Positions 23,601-34,600 of a stretch of 64,000 nucleotides of DNA are shown here, in pieces. Origin of the DNA: Musa acuminata AAA Group (Eukaryota > Streptophyta > Magnoliopsida > Zingiberales > Musaceae). The translations under genes and the position numbers were made by a program. The stretch covers positions 29,700,501 to 29,764,500 of the forward strand of contig NC_088340.1 in assembly GCF_036884655.1 (NCBI RefSeq), in the 5' to 3' direction. Below the pieces are notes generated by a model. That model searched no databases. It saw nothing but the letters and a program-made list of their open reading frames with translations, and was not told where the DNA came from. Each line of letters opens with the position of its first letter. The first letter of the stretch is position 1.

Positions 23601-26600
23601 CCCCCCCCCGGCCTCCCTTAGTGCCGATTTCGGTCCTAACAGTTGGTATCAGAGTCACATTACTCTCGGTTGGTTTAACACTCAAGAGAATGACTTTTAC
23701 CGGCAATCTAAAGGGTCACTCTATCATTCGTCCTCATATGTTTAATGGGACAAACTACACGCATTAAAAAACTCAAATGAGAGTTTTCTTGCTTTCTATG
23801 GATTTTAATTTATAGAATATTGTTGAAAGCGATTTTTAAAAGTCTTACAAACCAATGAATTAATTGAATGATTTGGAGAAGAAGACTTTTTCTTTAAATG
23901 TTAGAGCTATGAACGCTCTATTTTGCGCTTTAAACAAAAATGAGTTTAATCGTATTTCGATTTGTGAAACTACACATGACATTTGGCACACTCTTGAAAT
24001 TACACATGAAGGCACAAGTAGAGTTAAAGAATCTAAGATAAATCTTTTGATGTATAATTTTGAATTGTTTCGAATGAAGCTAAGTGAAACTATTGTCGAT
24101 ATGTACACCCGTTTTATGGATGTCGTTAATAGTTTAAAAGTAGTTGGCAAATGTTTTTCTAATCTTGAACTTGTAAACAAGATTTAATATCTTTTCTAAA
24201 AAGTTGAGATCCAAAAGTAATGACAATACAATAAGCAAAGGACTTGAATAATTTTCTACTTAAGAACTTATCGGGTCTTTAATGACTATGAAATGACATG
24301 TATTGCATATGACGAACATGAGAACAACCTTCCAAAGAACATAAAGAATTTGACACTTAGAACAAAAGAAGACCACTTGAGCGAAAGCTCAAGTGATGAT
24401 GACATAGAACTTTTGACAAGAAAATTCAAAAAACTCATAAAACAAGAATCTAAAAATGAACTAAAAAAGGACACAACCACTTGCTATGAACGCAAGAAGT
24501 TGGGGCACTCCAAAGATGAGTGTATAAAACTGAAGAAGTTACCAAAGAAGAAGAAAGCATTCAAGGTGATATGGGATGGATCGAGTACATCCGAAGACGA
24601 GGAGCAAACCAACAAAGGCGAGGTGGCGAATTACGACTTAATGGCTCTCAACGACGATGTAAGTGGCTCAAACGAATCTTATTTACCTTACGATGAATTA
24701 CTTAATGCCTTTCATGATTTGTTTGATGAATGTAAATTAGTTGGTAAAAAATATAAATTATTAAAAAGGGATCATACTTCTCTTTCTAATGAATTTGAAA
24801 ATTTTAAAAATGAGTATGATAAATGTTTGTTAACCCCTTGCATATTAAGTGTGAAGAATTAGACTCACTTAAGAAAGAAAATATAGTATTACAACTAACT
24901 TTAGAAAAATTTAAAATTGGTAGCAAATCATTAAACATGATTCTTGCTAATAAAGGTTATGTTTGTAGAAATGAAGGAATCGACTTTATGAGTATATACT
25001 CAACAAAAGCTAACTACTTTTGTTAAAGGACCCACATTGCATTGCATGTTACTCTTAAGGTTAAGTATAATTTTTACAGTAGACATGGTTATTATGCATA
25101 TAAGTGTTCATTTAAAAGATATGACTTGCATATCTTTTAAAGGAACCATAAATGACCTAATGTCAAAAAACAAGATAGGTAGATCTAAACATGAGGAACC
25201 CAAAATCAAATAGGTACCTATAGCCAACCCACCTATCAAAAAACAAGATAGGTAAATCTACAATTGAAAGCTAGGAGCAAAAATAAAATTTTGATAGTGA
25301 ATGCTCAAGGCTTATGATCGGAGATCCAACACACTTCACAAAGCTCACTAGCCGAAACAAAATGATTTTGATTGAAAATGCTTTATATTTAATGAAATTA
25401 TGCTTGATGATTTAATGATTTAATTATGCATGATGATTTTAAGTAATGATGATTTTTATGATTTATGGTTTATTAATCTTGATGATTTTCATGATGAAAT
25501 TTGTTTTTTTGGTTTTAAACGATGATGCATGTTTTTATTTGGCATAAAAGACAAAAGCATTCTTGTGTGAAATAAATCACATAAATTGAAACACATAAAA
25601 AGGGAATGTATTTTTCTTAAAAATTTCTCTATCTTTATCTTATCGATTTTTTAATAAGAGATTGATAAATCTATTTATGTCATTTTGAATCTCTTGAAAG
25701 TGATTTTGATGATTTGACGATTTGAATTTAAATGAGTTCTATCTATATCATGATCTTGAATTCTCGAAATCATAACTTGAGATTTTCTTTATATGAATCA
25801 GGATCCCTTACTTTTTATTCTCATATAATTCTTACATTTTATTAAAGAGAATATTTATCCAAATAAATCATGGTTTCTCTTTTAATTTCTCAAAATTCAT
25901 TACTTAAAATTTCTTTTGAAGATCTTTTACTATTTGATCTCCTAAGATTTCTTTTTGATTATTTAAGAGGAAATTTGTCAAAATGAATCATGCCTTTTGG
26001 TATTCACATGATCTTTGACGTTATCTTTAATGACATGAATTTTATTATATATAATTTTTTTATATTCATAAATTATATATCTTATCACCAAATTGATTTT
26101 TCTTGATATTTTTCATATGATGACTTGAACATTTACACCATTGTGTTCTTCCCTTCTTCTTTTTGATAATAACAAAGGGGAGAAAGAAAATTGCTAGCAT
26201 CTCAAGAGAACCAAAATTGCTAGCTTGAATGTTAAACATAGGCATGTTAAATCTCCCAAATGCACAAGTTCTTCTTATATATTTTTCGGATCATGATCTT
26301 GGTTTCTCGATTTTTATGACTTGAGTTTTCTTTTTGAATCAAGATCGTTTCCTATCATTCCTTCTATTTACAAAATAAGAGATTTGTCAAAAATGACACA
26401 TGGTCTTTTGGTATTCATGACTTGATCTTTTATTTTTTATGATTGAAATATTGATGTAAATTTATCTTTGTTATTTATTTTTGTCATGATTTGAAAATTA
26501 ATGTAAAGGGAAAAGAATTACAATATTATATTCTTCCCTTCTTTTTCACAATGACAAAGGGGAGTAAAACTTGCTAGCTTACTCATCTCAAAAGAGAAGC

Positions 26601-29522
26601 AAAGATTGTTGGCTTGCACATTTAAAAGAGAGAAAAACTTGCTTGCTTGCACATCTAAAGAGAAGCAAAACTTATAAATTTGCACATCACAAAGAGAGGC
26701 AAAACTTGCTAGCTTGCTTATCTCAAAAGAGAAACAAGAAGTGCTATCTTGCACATCTCAAGAGAAGCAAAAATTTTGCTAATTTGCACATCTAAAAAAA
26801 CTTGCTAGCTTGCATGTTTTAAAGTAAAGTAGAACTTGTATGTTTCAAAATTATGCTACTTGCACTTTTCTCTTTTTTGTTGATGACAAAGGGGGAGAAG
26901 GAATGATGATTTGAATCATGCATGGTATGATGCACTTTGATGTTTTGAAATTATGATTATGTATGCAATACTTATGATTTTATTATAATGACGTATATGA
27001 TGTATTGCATATGGTGTGATTCATGATTAAAATCATTTCAACTTGGATTTGAAGCTTAACATTTTATGAAACTCGAATTTTATTTCAATATGACATATTG
27101 ATAGGGGGAGTTTAGTTTAAACTCCATCATCAATTGGTTATCATCATCAAAAAGAGGGAGATTGTTGAATCTCGAATTTTGTTAATGAAATCAATTGATG
27201 AAATTAAGATCTAATATGCGTTTGAGTAACGCAGGACTAACCTCGATTAAGGAAAGACAATTTGATTAAAGTATGAAGAATAAAACGTAGGGCCGGAGTA
27301 GAACATATTAGACGATTGGACGTCATGCCGGAAGGACTTCGTGCCATGAGTTCGAGCATCGGGTCGAAGGATCGGACATTGCGCCAAAGAGATCGAAAGT
27401 TGCGGGAGTCAACATACCGATTGGGCAATGCGCTAAAAGAGAGGACGATGTGCCGAAGGATCGGACGAAGCGTCGGACGAACCAATGACATGTCGGACAA
27501 CATAAGATTCATGCTTATAATTGTATGTGTCTAGATCGAGTTAGTTAGGTCTAATTGAGTTGGTTTTGGGTGTAACCATACCAAATTGATTAGGGACCAA
27601 TTGGGCTTGAATCAGGGCTGAATTGGGCTTACTGTTTGGCCCATTCAGTGACCTATGCAGGGTCTGCCAGTGGTACTGCCCAAACACAATCTCCCAGACT
27701 GTGTCAGCGATGGTATCACCCAGTGTAAGTGTCAGATTGGCAGGCGATGGTACCGTCCATACCCGGAAGACTTGGAAATTTAAATTTTTGGCTTCATTTT
27801 TGAAATCATTTCGGGCCTATAAATACCTCACTTAGGCAATAAGAAAGGAGCAAGAATTCATAAGGAAAAAACTAAGAAAACTCTGCCAAAACATTGAGTT
27901 CCCTCCTTCTTGAGCTTAGAAGTAGATCTAAGGAGGTGTGTGACGTTTACCTTGTAAAATGGGGGTGTAAAGGTTCTCTCCTGAGCCTGTTAAAAGAAGA
28001 AAAGAGTTGTAAGGGTAGTTGATCTTCGCCCATTGGGAAGAAGATCGTTAGTGGAAGCCGGTGGTCTTGACGGAAGAGGAATCGAGAGTGGATGTAGGTC
28101 ACGATGACCGAACCATCATAAATTTGGTGTGCATCTTCTTTCTGCTCTTCATTACTATTATTTTTCTGCTTAACTGCTTATTACGTTTACTCTAAGTCAA
28201 GCACACTTCGATATCATTTCCGATATGGTTTCATCGAATCAAGCTTTTCCAAATCATTAAAGTTTTCCTAATCGGCGTCGTTTTCTTAAAAGCACTAATT
28301 CACCCCCTCTTAGTGTCGATTTCGGTCCTAACAGTAGCAACATATTTTCTCAAAGAAACAATATTGCAACATACAGGTCAAATGATGGATCATGTGACTC
28401 CCCTATCTGCATGTTGAGGCAGGGAATTTCTTGACACAGAATTTTAGATGCATAAACAGTGTATTCCTCTAATGTTTCTGTAAAAGTAAAAACAATGTAA
28501 TCAGTGTGTTCGTCTAATGTTTCTTGTATTTTTCCTGCATTTAAAATTTCAGAGAGGGATGCACATAGGGCCCATTGCCCGGCCATCTTCTCACTTTTGT
28601 TCTGAATGCATGTAACATTTTTCTTAGGCCCTCATACAATCATGCAACTTGTCAAGAAATAGTGTTATGGATATTTTTCTACTAAACAGTAAGAGAAGGA
28701 TTTGTCCTTTTGGATACAGATACAAGATTTAAAAAACAAAGGGCTGCTCGGCGTTTTGTTAATCTAAATTACCTTTCTTCAGCATATTCTTCACTTTGAT
28801 GCTTATGATAAGTTGCTCTGTGTTTGCCATTTTTAGGAGTATCATGCAAAACTGTCTGATTTTGGACTTGCAAAAGATGGACCAGTAGGTGATAAGTCTC
28901 ATGTTACTACCCGAATAATGGGAACTTACGGATACGCAGCACCAGAGTATATCATGACAGGTGATATGAAGCTAGAACTATTGATGCCATGTATTTTCTC
29001 TTCGTTATCTGATCTTCTTGTTATCCTTTTACATTTTAAATAACATGGGGAATGAATTCCATTCGTCTTTGATGAATATGATGTCTCTGTTTCTGGGTTT
29101 AACCTTTTGAAACCTATTACTGCAGATATACTGATTCCTTTGGTTCTCTGATGGGTGATGTCTAACCTGTTGAATTCTGAATCCATTCAGGGCATTTGAC
29201 CACCATGAGTGATGTTTACAGCTTCGGTATGGTCCTCCTTGAGCTCCTCACCGGAAGGAAATCACTGGACAAGTCTCGTCCTGTGCGAGAGCAGATGCTT
29301 GCTGACTGGGCTGCACCATTGCTTATACACAAGAAGAAAGTGTTGGGGATCGTAGACCCCAGGTTGAGTGGAAATTGTCCAGATAAAGCCGTTCAAAAGA
29401 TAGCCATGCTAGCTCACTACTGCCTCAACCGCAATCCAAAGGCGAGGCCTCTTATGAGAGACATTGTCTGCTACTTAGAACCTCTTCAGATAGCTGTGGA
29501 TGTCCCAGGCATAGTGGCATAG
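20658..29522 (+). CDS. PBL16: Receptor-like cytoplasmic kinase, RLCK-VII, PBL16 type
   Basis: Six exons: 20658-20721, 21327-21637, 21745-21880, 22368-22504, 28837-28960 and 29191-29522, giving 367 aa with all phases consistent. The N-terminus MGNC is an N-myristoylation and palmitoylation signal, so plasma-membrane anchoring is expected. The kinase domain spans about 75-350, with Gly loop [11 protein letters not shown] (82-92), ATP-binding Lys110 in VAVKVHDGD, catalytic Asp206 in [10 protein letters not shown] (Tyr replaces His of HRD, as usual in this family), DFG at 224-226, and [35 protein letters not shown] and [10 protein letters not shown] point to Arabidopsis PBL16; this rests on memory of the family, not a search. 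Such kinases relay signals from surface receptors, often in immunity. Intron 5 is 6332 bp because of a 5.8-kb copia insertion in the same orientation; the splice sites on both sides remain intact. Confidence 0.92.
22566..23641 (+). repeat. 5' LTR (1076 bp) with internal inversion
   Basis: It runs from TGTTGAATCTCAG to CGGTCCTAACA. A TATA-like GCCTATAAATACTCC lies near 23252. Bases 23359-23420 are the reverse complement of 28035-28096 in the 3' LTR, and roughly 115 bp present in the 3' LTR on one side are missing here. An 11-base C run (23599-23609) lies near its end. Confidence 0.9.
23862..25030 (+). pseudogene. Copia gag pseudogene (UBN2-type gag and zinc knuckle)
   Basis: A gag frame from about 23862 reads [19 protein letters not shown], then [19 protein letters not shown], the typical UBN2/retrotran_gag region. 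It ends at a stop near 24187. A second frame (24293-24862) carries the charged linker and what was the zinc knuckle. Here [14 protein letters not shown] has Arg where the second Cys belongs, so zinc binding is lost. A third piece (to about 25026) shows [19 protein letters not shown], conserved across the SIRE copies in this window. Confidence 0.8.
26560..26830 (+). repeat. Short tandem repeats in the copia 3' spacer
   Basis: Variants of ACTTGCTAGCTTGCACATCT followed by AAAGAGAAGCAAA recur about six times with a period near 42-50 bp. They lie between the gag remnant and the polypurine tract. No coding capacity is apparent. Confidence 0.75.
27163..28333 (+). repeat. 3' LTR (1171 bp)
   Basis: It runs from TGTTGAATCTCG to CGGTCCTAACA. 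It keeps the arrangement also seen in the minus-strand LTR at 39392-40602 (GTTCGCCCATT, then the segment ending GGAGTGGACGTAGGTCAC), so it represents the ancestral order relative to the inverted 5' LTR. Confidence 0.9.
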
Positions 29523-30699
29523 ATGATTCAACTAGCAGCTCTATGAGATGAAAGTATCGAACCAGAGTTTACACTGGTCTCTGATGGTGCCAATATTGAG
29601 AGTAGTAGTAGCGGCGGACAAAGACATTAATTTCAGAGATGAATTCTTGACCAATGTCTCAGAAAAATGTCAATTTTCTTCTGTCCAACCGTCATTAAGT
29701 TTGAATTGTTTACCACAATCCAGTGGAAAAGCACTAAATTATGGTTTGAATATTAATCGAATAGTATCTGCCAACGGCAAAGCATGTTGAGTAGAATTTT
29801 CGCAACAAGAAGGTAAAATTTTGGGTTTGAGCTTCTTAACCATGCACAAGTTTGAAGCTGGTCAGTCTTAACTAGGTTTTCACTTCACCAAAGCCAAACA
29901 TCACAAGTTGTCTCTCCACCAAGCTTACAAGTTGACCTTTACCAGAACTGCTTCTGCTATCATATCAGAATGAAAAGTTTGTTTCCATGTAGTTCAAGAT
30001 CTTTGTAACAGAAGAAGTGAAGAACTATTTACTTCAGTGTGATTTGATCTTCTCTCTTCAGAAATCCTATCCTGATTAGTTGTACTTTCTAGATGATTGC
30101 TGCTTTATCTCCTAATTATAGATCATCTTATCTTCATGAACAAGTCAGAGGCAAGTAGTAAACATAGCCGCGTTTTCGAAACAGAAGAGACAGAAGTCTT
30201 GGTTAGATTTCGAATTCCATCACAGGGAAGATCCACATCAACAACACATTTGACCAAGTCTTCTCACCATTGGACTCTTGGCTTGATGATATTGTGTGGA
30301 GCTGCTGACAAACTCACTATCTGATAAAAAGGAAGCGCTCGTCCGCAGCTCCAAACAAGGAAGAACGGTGTTCTGGATCAGAACTTGCAAGTGTACAACC
30401 GAGGAACGTCGGAGATGGGATTGGGAGGTCAGCAGAGACTGCTACGGAATCACGGTGTTCTGCTAGATAAATCTTCCATAGGATATATGTGTTCCCCAGG
30501 AGTGGAAATAGCATCAGGGTGGAAGGATGACAATCCAGATGTAGAAATGGAGACCGGTGATGAAAAGATATCACAGGAGATCACATGAGATAGAAGACAA
30601 GATAACACATGAGGTGATGACCTTAACCATAGCATAATACTTACCATATCACGGGAAGTGAAACAGAAAAAATAAAAAGGCCCAATTGGCACGTAGAAT

Positions 30700-30700
<1 letters not shown>
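29523..30700. other. 3' flank of PBL16 gene and intergenic spacer
   Basis: This probably contains the kinase 3' UTR. Several short frames exist (for example near 30097-30324 and 30385-30588), but none has a recognisable domain or good coding character. Confidence 0.4.

Positions 30701-30702
<2 letters not shown>

Positions 30703-30754
<52 letters not shown>
30703..30754. repeat. (TA)n microsatellite
   Basis: A pure TA run of about 52 bp between the kinase and Pumilio genes. Confidence 0.95.
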
Positions 30755-30757
<3 letters not shown>

Positions 30758-30943
30758 AATCTTATCATTTTAAGAACCGCCAACAAAAATAAATGACATT
30801 ATCTTCTTTATACTACATATTAGACTGACCCACGCATGCACGCATGCATGCGATGTGATGTGCTCTCCCGTTTCTCATCGCCCGCGTAAGAAGCAGACTC
30901 CTACTCGGAATCAAGTAGACGAAGCCGAGGGGAGACTCCTCAC

Positions 30944-30952
30944 ACTATAAAG
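30944..30952 (+). promoter_or_regulatory. Candidate TATA box of the Pumilio gene
   Basis: ACTATAAAG lies upstream of a CT-rich leader (about 30980-31000) typical of plant 5' UTRs. A 5'-UTR exon would end at 31105 at a strong donor (GACG then GTGAGT), with the acceptor at 31633, one base before the start ATG. Confidence 0.5.
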
Positions 30953-31205
30953 ATCCCATCTTTGTCTCCTCCAAACCCCTTCTCCGCGCCCTCTCTCTCT
31001 CTCGCGCGCGCTTCCGGACTTCCCGCAGAGGCGATGCCCTCGTGACGCGTCGCCTTCTTCTCTCGCCGGTGAAGCCCTCTTTTGCTTTCTGCTTCGCTCC
31101 GGACGGTGAGTTCTCCGCTTCTTGTCCCCCTGTTTCCTCGTTTTGATCAAGAGATTGTCGTTCTTGATTGGGTTCTGATCTGCGAGTCTGGTTGGTTCTT
31201 GGATT

Positions 31206-31227
31206 CTCTCTCTCTCTCTCTCTCTCT
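31206..31227 (+). repeat. (CT)n run in the Pumilio 5'-UTR intron
   Basis: About 11 CT repeats inside the presumed leader intron (31106-31633). Confidence 0.85.
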
Positions 31228-31634
31228 TGCGGGTGATCAGGGTTTTAGGGGTTGTTCCAATTTAGGCGTATTTGATGGGGGGTGCGATCCCGATTGTGCC
31301 CGTGCTTTGTGATCGATTCTTGATTGTGCGGAAGATTGGGCGTGGGTTGGGTCGATCGTAGCACCGACCCTCTTACGCCCTTTTTCTAGATATGACTGAG
31401 TTTTTAGTTTGATTTGATGCTCCCTTTTCATGTTGTGTCTCGGATTCCAACATGGAGGGCCTGTTGATCTTGATGGATGATCAACGTTTTCTTGATCAAT
31501 CAAACTCGTGCATTGCATCTGTCAAAACTTCATGTAGGATTTCTTTCTCGTACATGTTATGACGAATCTTTGTATGCTTATGGTAGTTGTTCGCGGTCTG
31601 CATTGCAAGAACTGTTCGACCTTTCTGTTACAGT

Positions 31635-34600
31635 ATGGAAAAAGGAAAAAGTGATCAAGACGACCATGTAGTCCGTAAGCTGAATCGACAGATATCGAAT
31701 TCTACTACGCGGAATCCTTATGCTGGAGAACCCTTCCGAAGTGGTGGTGGTGCCTCCCCAAGCCTTGACCCAATTCTTTCAGATGAGGCCAAGAACTCTA
31801 CTTCCAGTAACTTGTCTGACCCATCAAACACTCAAGATGTGAAATGTCCATTGGTTCAGGAGGCCAATTCTGGTAACCACCGTAGAGCATCGACCATGAC
31901 TGCCGGTCAAGATGCATTGAACTTGCCAGATGACCGATCCTTGGCTTCGGCATTCAAGGCAATGAGCTTCAAGAAAAGGATTGAATTTGATTTGACTATT
32001 CCAAGTTTTGAGCACAATCCAGCTTCATTTAGATATGCAGTCTTGCATAATTCAGAACACCTAAACAAGTCTTCCTCTATGCCTGAGTCCTCAGAGATGC
32101 CAATCCGTATGCCCACCATGCCAAATGGAGTTGATCTGCCAAATCTGGAAGCAAAAGGGTATTCCTCTTTCATCACTAGGGATGACTCCAGTATGTGCAA
32201 CAGAACATTAGACGGACATTGTGATGCAAGCTCTTGTAAGCTCAATTTTTGTGCCCCAAGATACCAAACGCCAAACAGTGTATTAGCTTGTCACAATGAG
32301 CAGTGGCAAAGCTACACAGGTTACCCTTCTGATATGCCTGTAAATCCAGGAAAGCAGACTTTTTCATCGCCTGGTGTTTTGGCACAGGGGTTTCAGCTTC
32401 CGACTACATTCCTGAATCAGGACTATGTGGATGCACCATCACATGCTTATGCTTCTTATTGCCAGCAAAATCAACCAAATGTGGGATGGTGTGACTTCGA
32501 GGATGAAAGAAATTATATAAATAATTCTCAGTATCTTTACTTTCAACAGCTTGAAAATCAACATTTGGAAGGGCACGTTCAAAGAGGAAGAAACTCAGCA
32601 ACTGGGCATTTGTCTGGATGTTCAACACAGCCATATTTTCACATGCCCATTCCCCATCAAGCTGGACTAGCATATCCTAATTCTTATGAGAGTGACGACG
32701 TGGCTAACAGTAGGTGTAATCAGTTGTATCATATTTTGCCAAGCAGAAACCATGGAAGGTACCATCGTAATGGATATCCTAGTTTTTCCAATAGCTCTGT
32801 AGTTCCACAAAGATTGAAGCTATCATCTCACTCTGGTTCAACTGTAAGTTCCCATGGAGACCAAGTTCCAGACTTCTTTTGTAAATTAACATCTCATGGA
32901 GTGAACCCACTACGAACTTCTATTGGTAGCCATCAATTGCCAAAACATGCTGACAACACTAGCCGAATGTTCCCTGATGATGGTGCCAACAGTTATAACG
33001 GTCGGCGTGATGGATCATTAAATTTGGGTATTCAGAGAAGTCTGAGTTCCTCTTCTGATGGTTCTGATCAGAGACATGATCCAGAATCATCACATCTGCA
33101 ATACGATTCACTTGACAATCTCAGTGGACGAATACATATGTTAGCTAAGGATTTGTGTGGTCACTGCTTGTTGCTGAAGACACTCGATAAACGAGAGCGT
33201 GGAAATGTTGATAAGATATTTGTTGAGATCATTAGTCATGTTGCTGAGCTTATGATTCATCCCATTGCGCATCATCTTATCAAGAAGCTGGTTGAAGTTT
33301 GTACAGAACAGCAATTAACACACATAACTGATAAAATTTCAGAGCGCACCGACCAACTTCCTAGAATCTGCTGTGACCAGCATGGGTATGTGCCTTTTTT
33401 TGTAATTTTAATCTGTTAAACTTGATCATGCTTTAATAGTTTCTTTTTCATTTCTGTTTCTTGGTATTGCCAACTTCAGAACTTCTGTTGTACAAAAGAT
33501 TATCAAAACTGTTAAAAGTCCGGAGCTTTATTTTAAAATCGCCGAAGCTCTAAAACCTGGTATACTGTCATTGATGAAGAACATCAATGGTAGTCAAGTT
33601 GCACAATACTGTTTGCGATACCTTCCACCTGAATCGAAAGAGGTAAGTATTTGTATATTACATTTGTTCCTTTTCTTTTAGTATTTATTTTTTAAAATTG
33701 TTTCTAGGTTACAAAGTAAATAACATCTTTGTTATGTTAGACATGCCAAAATTGATAGTTAAATGTTTTGAAAAGTTACAAAATACAATGATGAATTCCT
33801 TTTACATTCTCCATGACGCGCGATGCAGGCCTTGACAATATTAATCAGATTATGCTTTTTATGAGTGTAGACCACAAATTAAGGTTGTGGTCTGATTAAT
33901 TTTGATGGGGCATTTGATATAACGAATAGTTGTGCAAATAGTTGAAACCTTTTTTTGAAACAGGGTGTGAGTTTTATTACCAAAAGTCACAATTTTGCCA
34001 AAGTATAAATTCTCAACAAACAGTGTAACTCCCTCGGAGAAAAAAAGCACATGAAAATAGAACCATTTCATACTACACATCATCTACAAATTGCCCAGAG
34101 AATCTAATTTGTGCCAACCAAATGATCATAAGTCTTGGCCCGTTTCTTGAAAATTCTGCCCTTCCCCTTTTAGCCGAAGGCAATAGACAGTTACAGCATA
34201 AAGATTTTTTCTTAAGGTAATCAGGCTTCTTTCTTTGCCATAATTAATCAGATGTCTTGCAATGATTAATTTTAGTTTGTCAGTTGTCTGCGGATATTTC
34301 CTCTTGGTATGAGCAAAGAGCATTAATTCTGATGAGTCCTTGAATTTACACCCTAAAAGATAGATGCTAATGTGAGCATTCCTGATTTCTTCAGCCTTGG
34401 TTGTGTCAAATGTATTCCTTCAATTGCAAACCAAAGGATGAATCAATGGCTTAAAGTCACACCACCAAACCATACAACATTATGTCATTTGACTGGCATC
34501 ATCTGTACTGCTGACCAAGGTCCGCAATACCGTACCGTACCGGAGTTTCGATCTGGGCTCGGTACCGGTACGGTACGATATACCGAGCGGTACACCCAGG

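Larger units (their letters stand above)
22566..28333 (+). mobile_element. SIRE-type copia element in PBL16 intron 5, pol deleted
   Basis: A complete insertion with a perfect 5-bp target duplication GTAGC (22561-22565 and 28334-28338). The LTRs are 22566-23641 and 27163-28333. A tRNA-Met primer site TGGTATCAGAG starts at 23644, and a polypurine tract AAAGAGGGAGAT precedes the right LTR. The gag region survives in pieces. After the protease start (about 25300-25350) the sequence jumps to AT-rich spacer, so protease, integrase, reverse transcriptase and RNase H are gone. It is a non-autonomous deletion derivative. The element adds LTR promoter and polyadenylation signals in sense orientation inside the kinase gene. 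Confidence 0.92.

Noticed and set aside
29548..30692. Short frames after the PBL16 stop codon
   Set aside because: They follow the natural kinase stop, overlap on both strands and show no family features; more likely 3' UTR and spacer.
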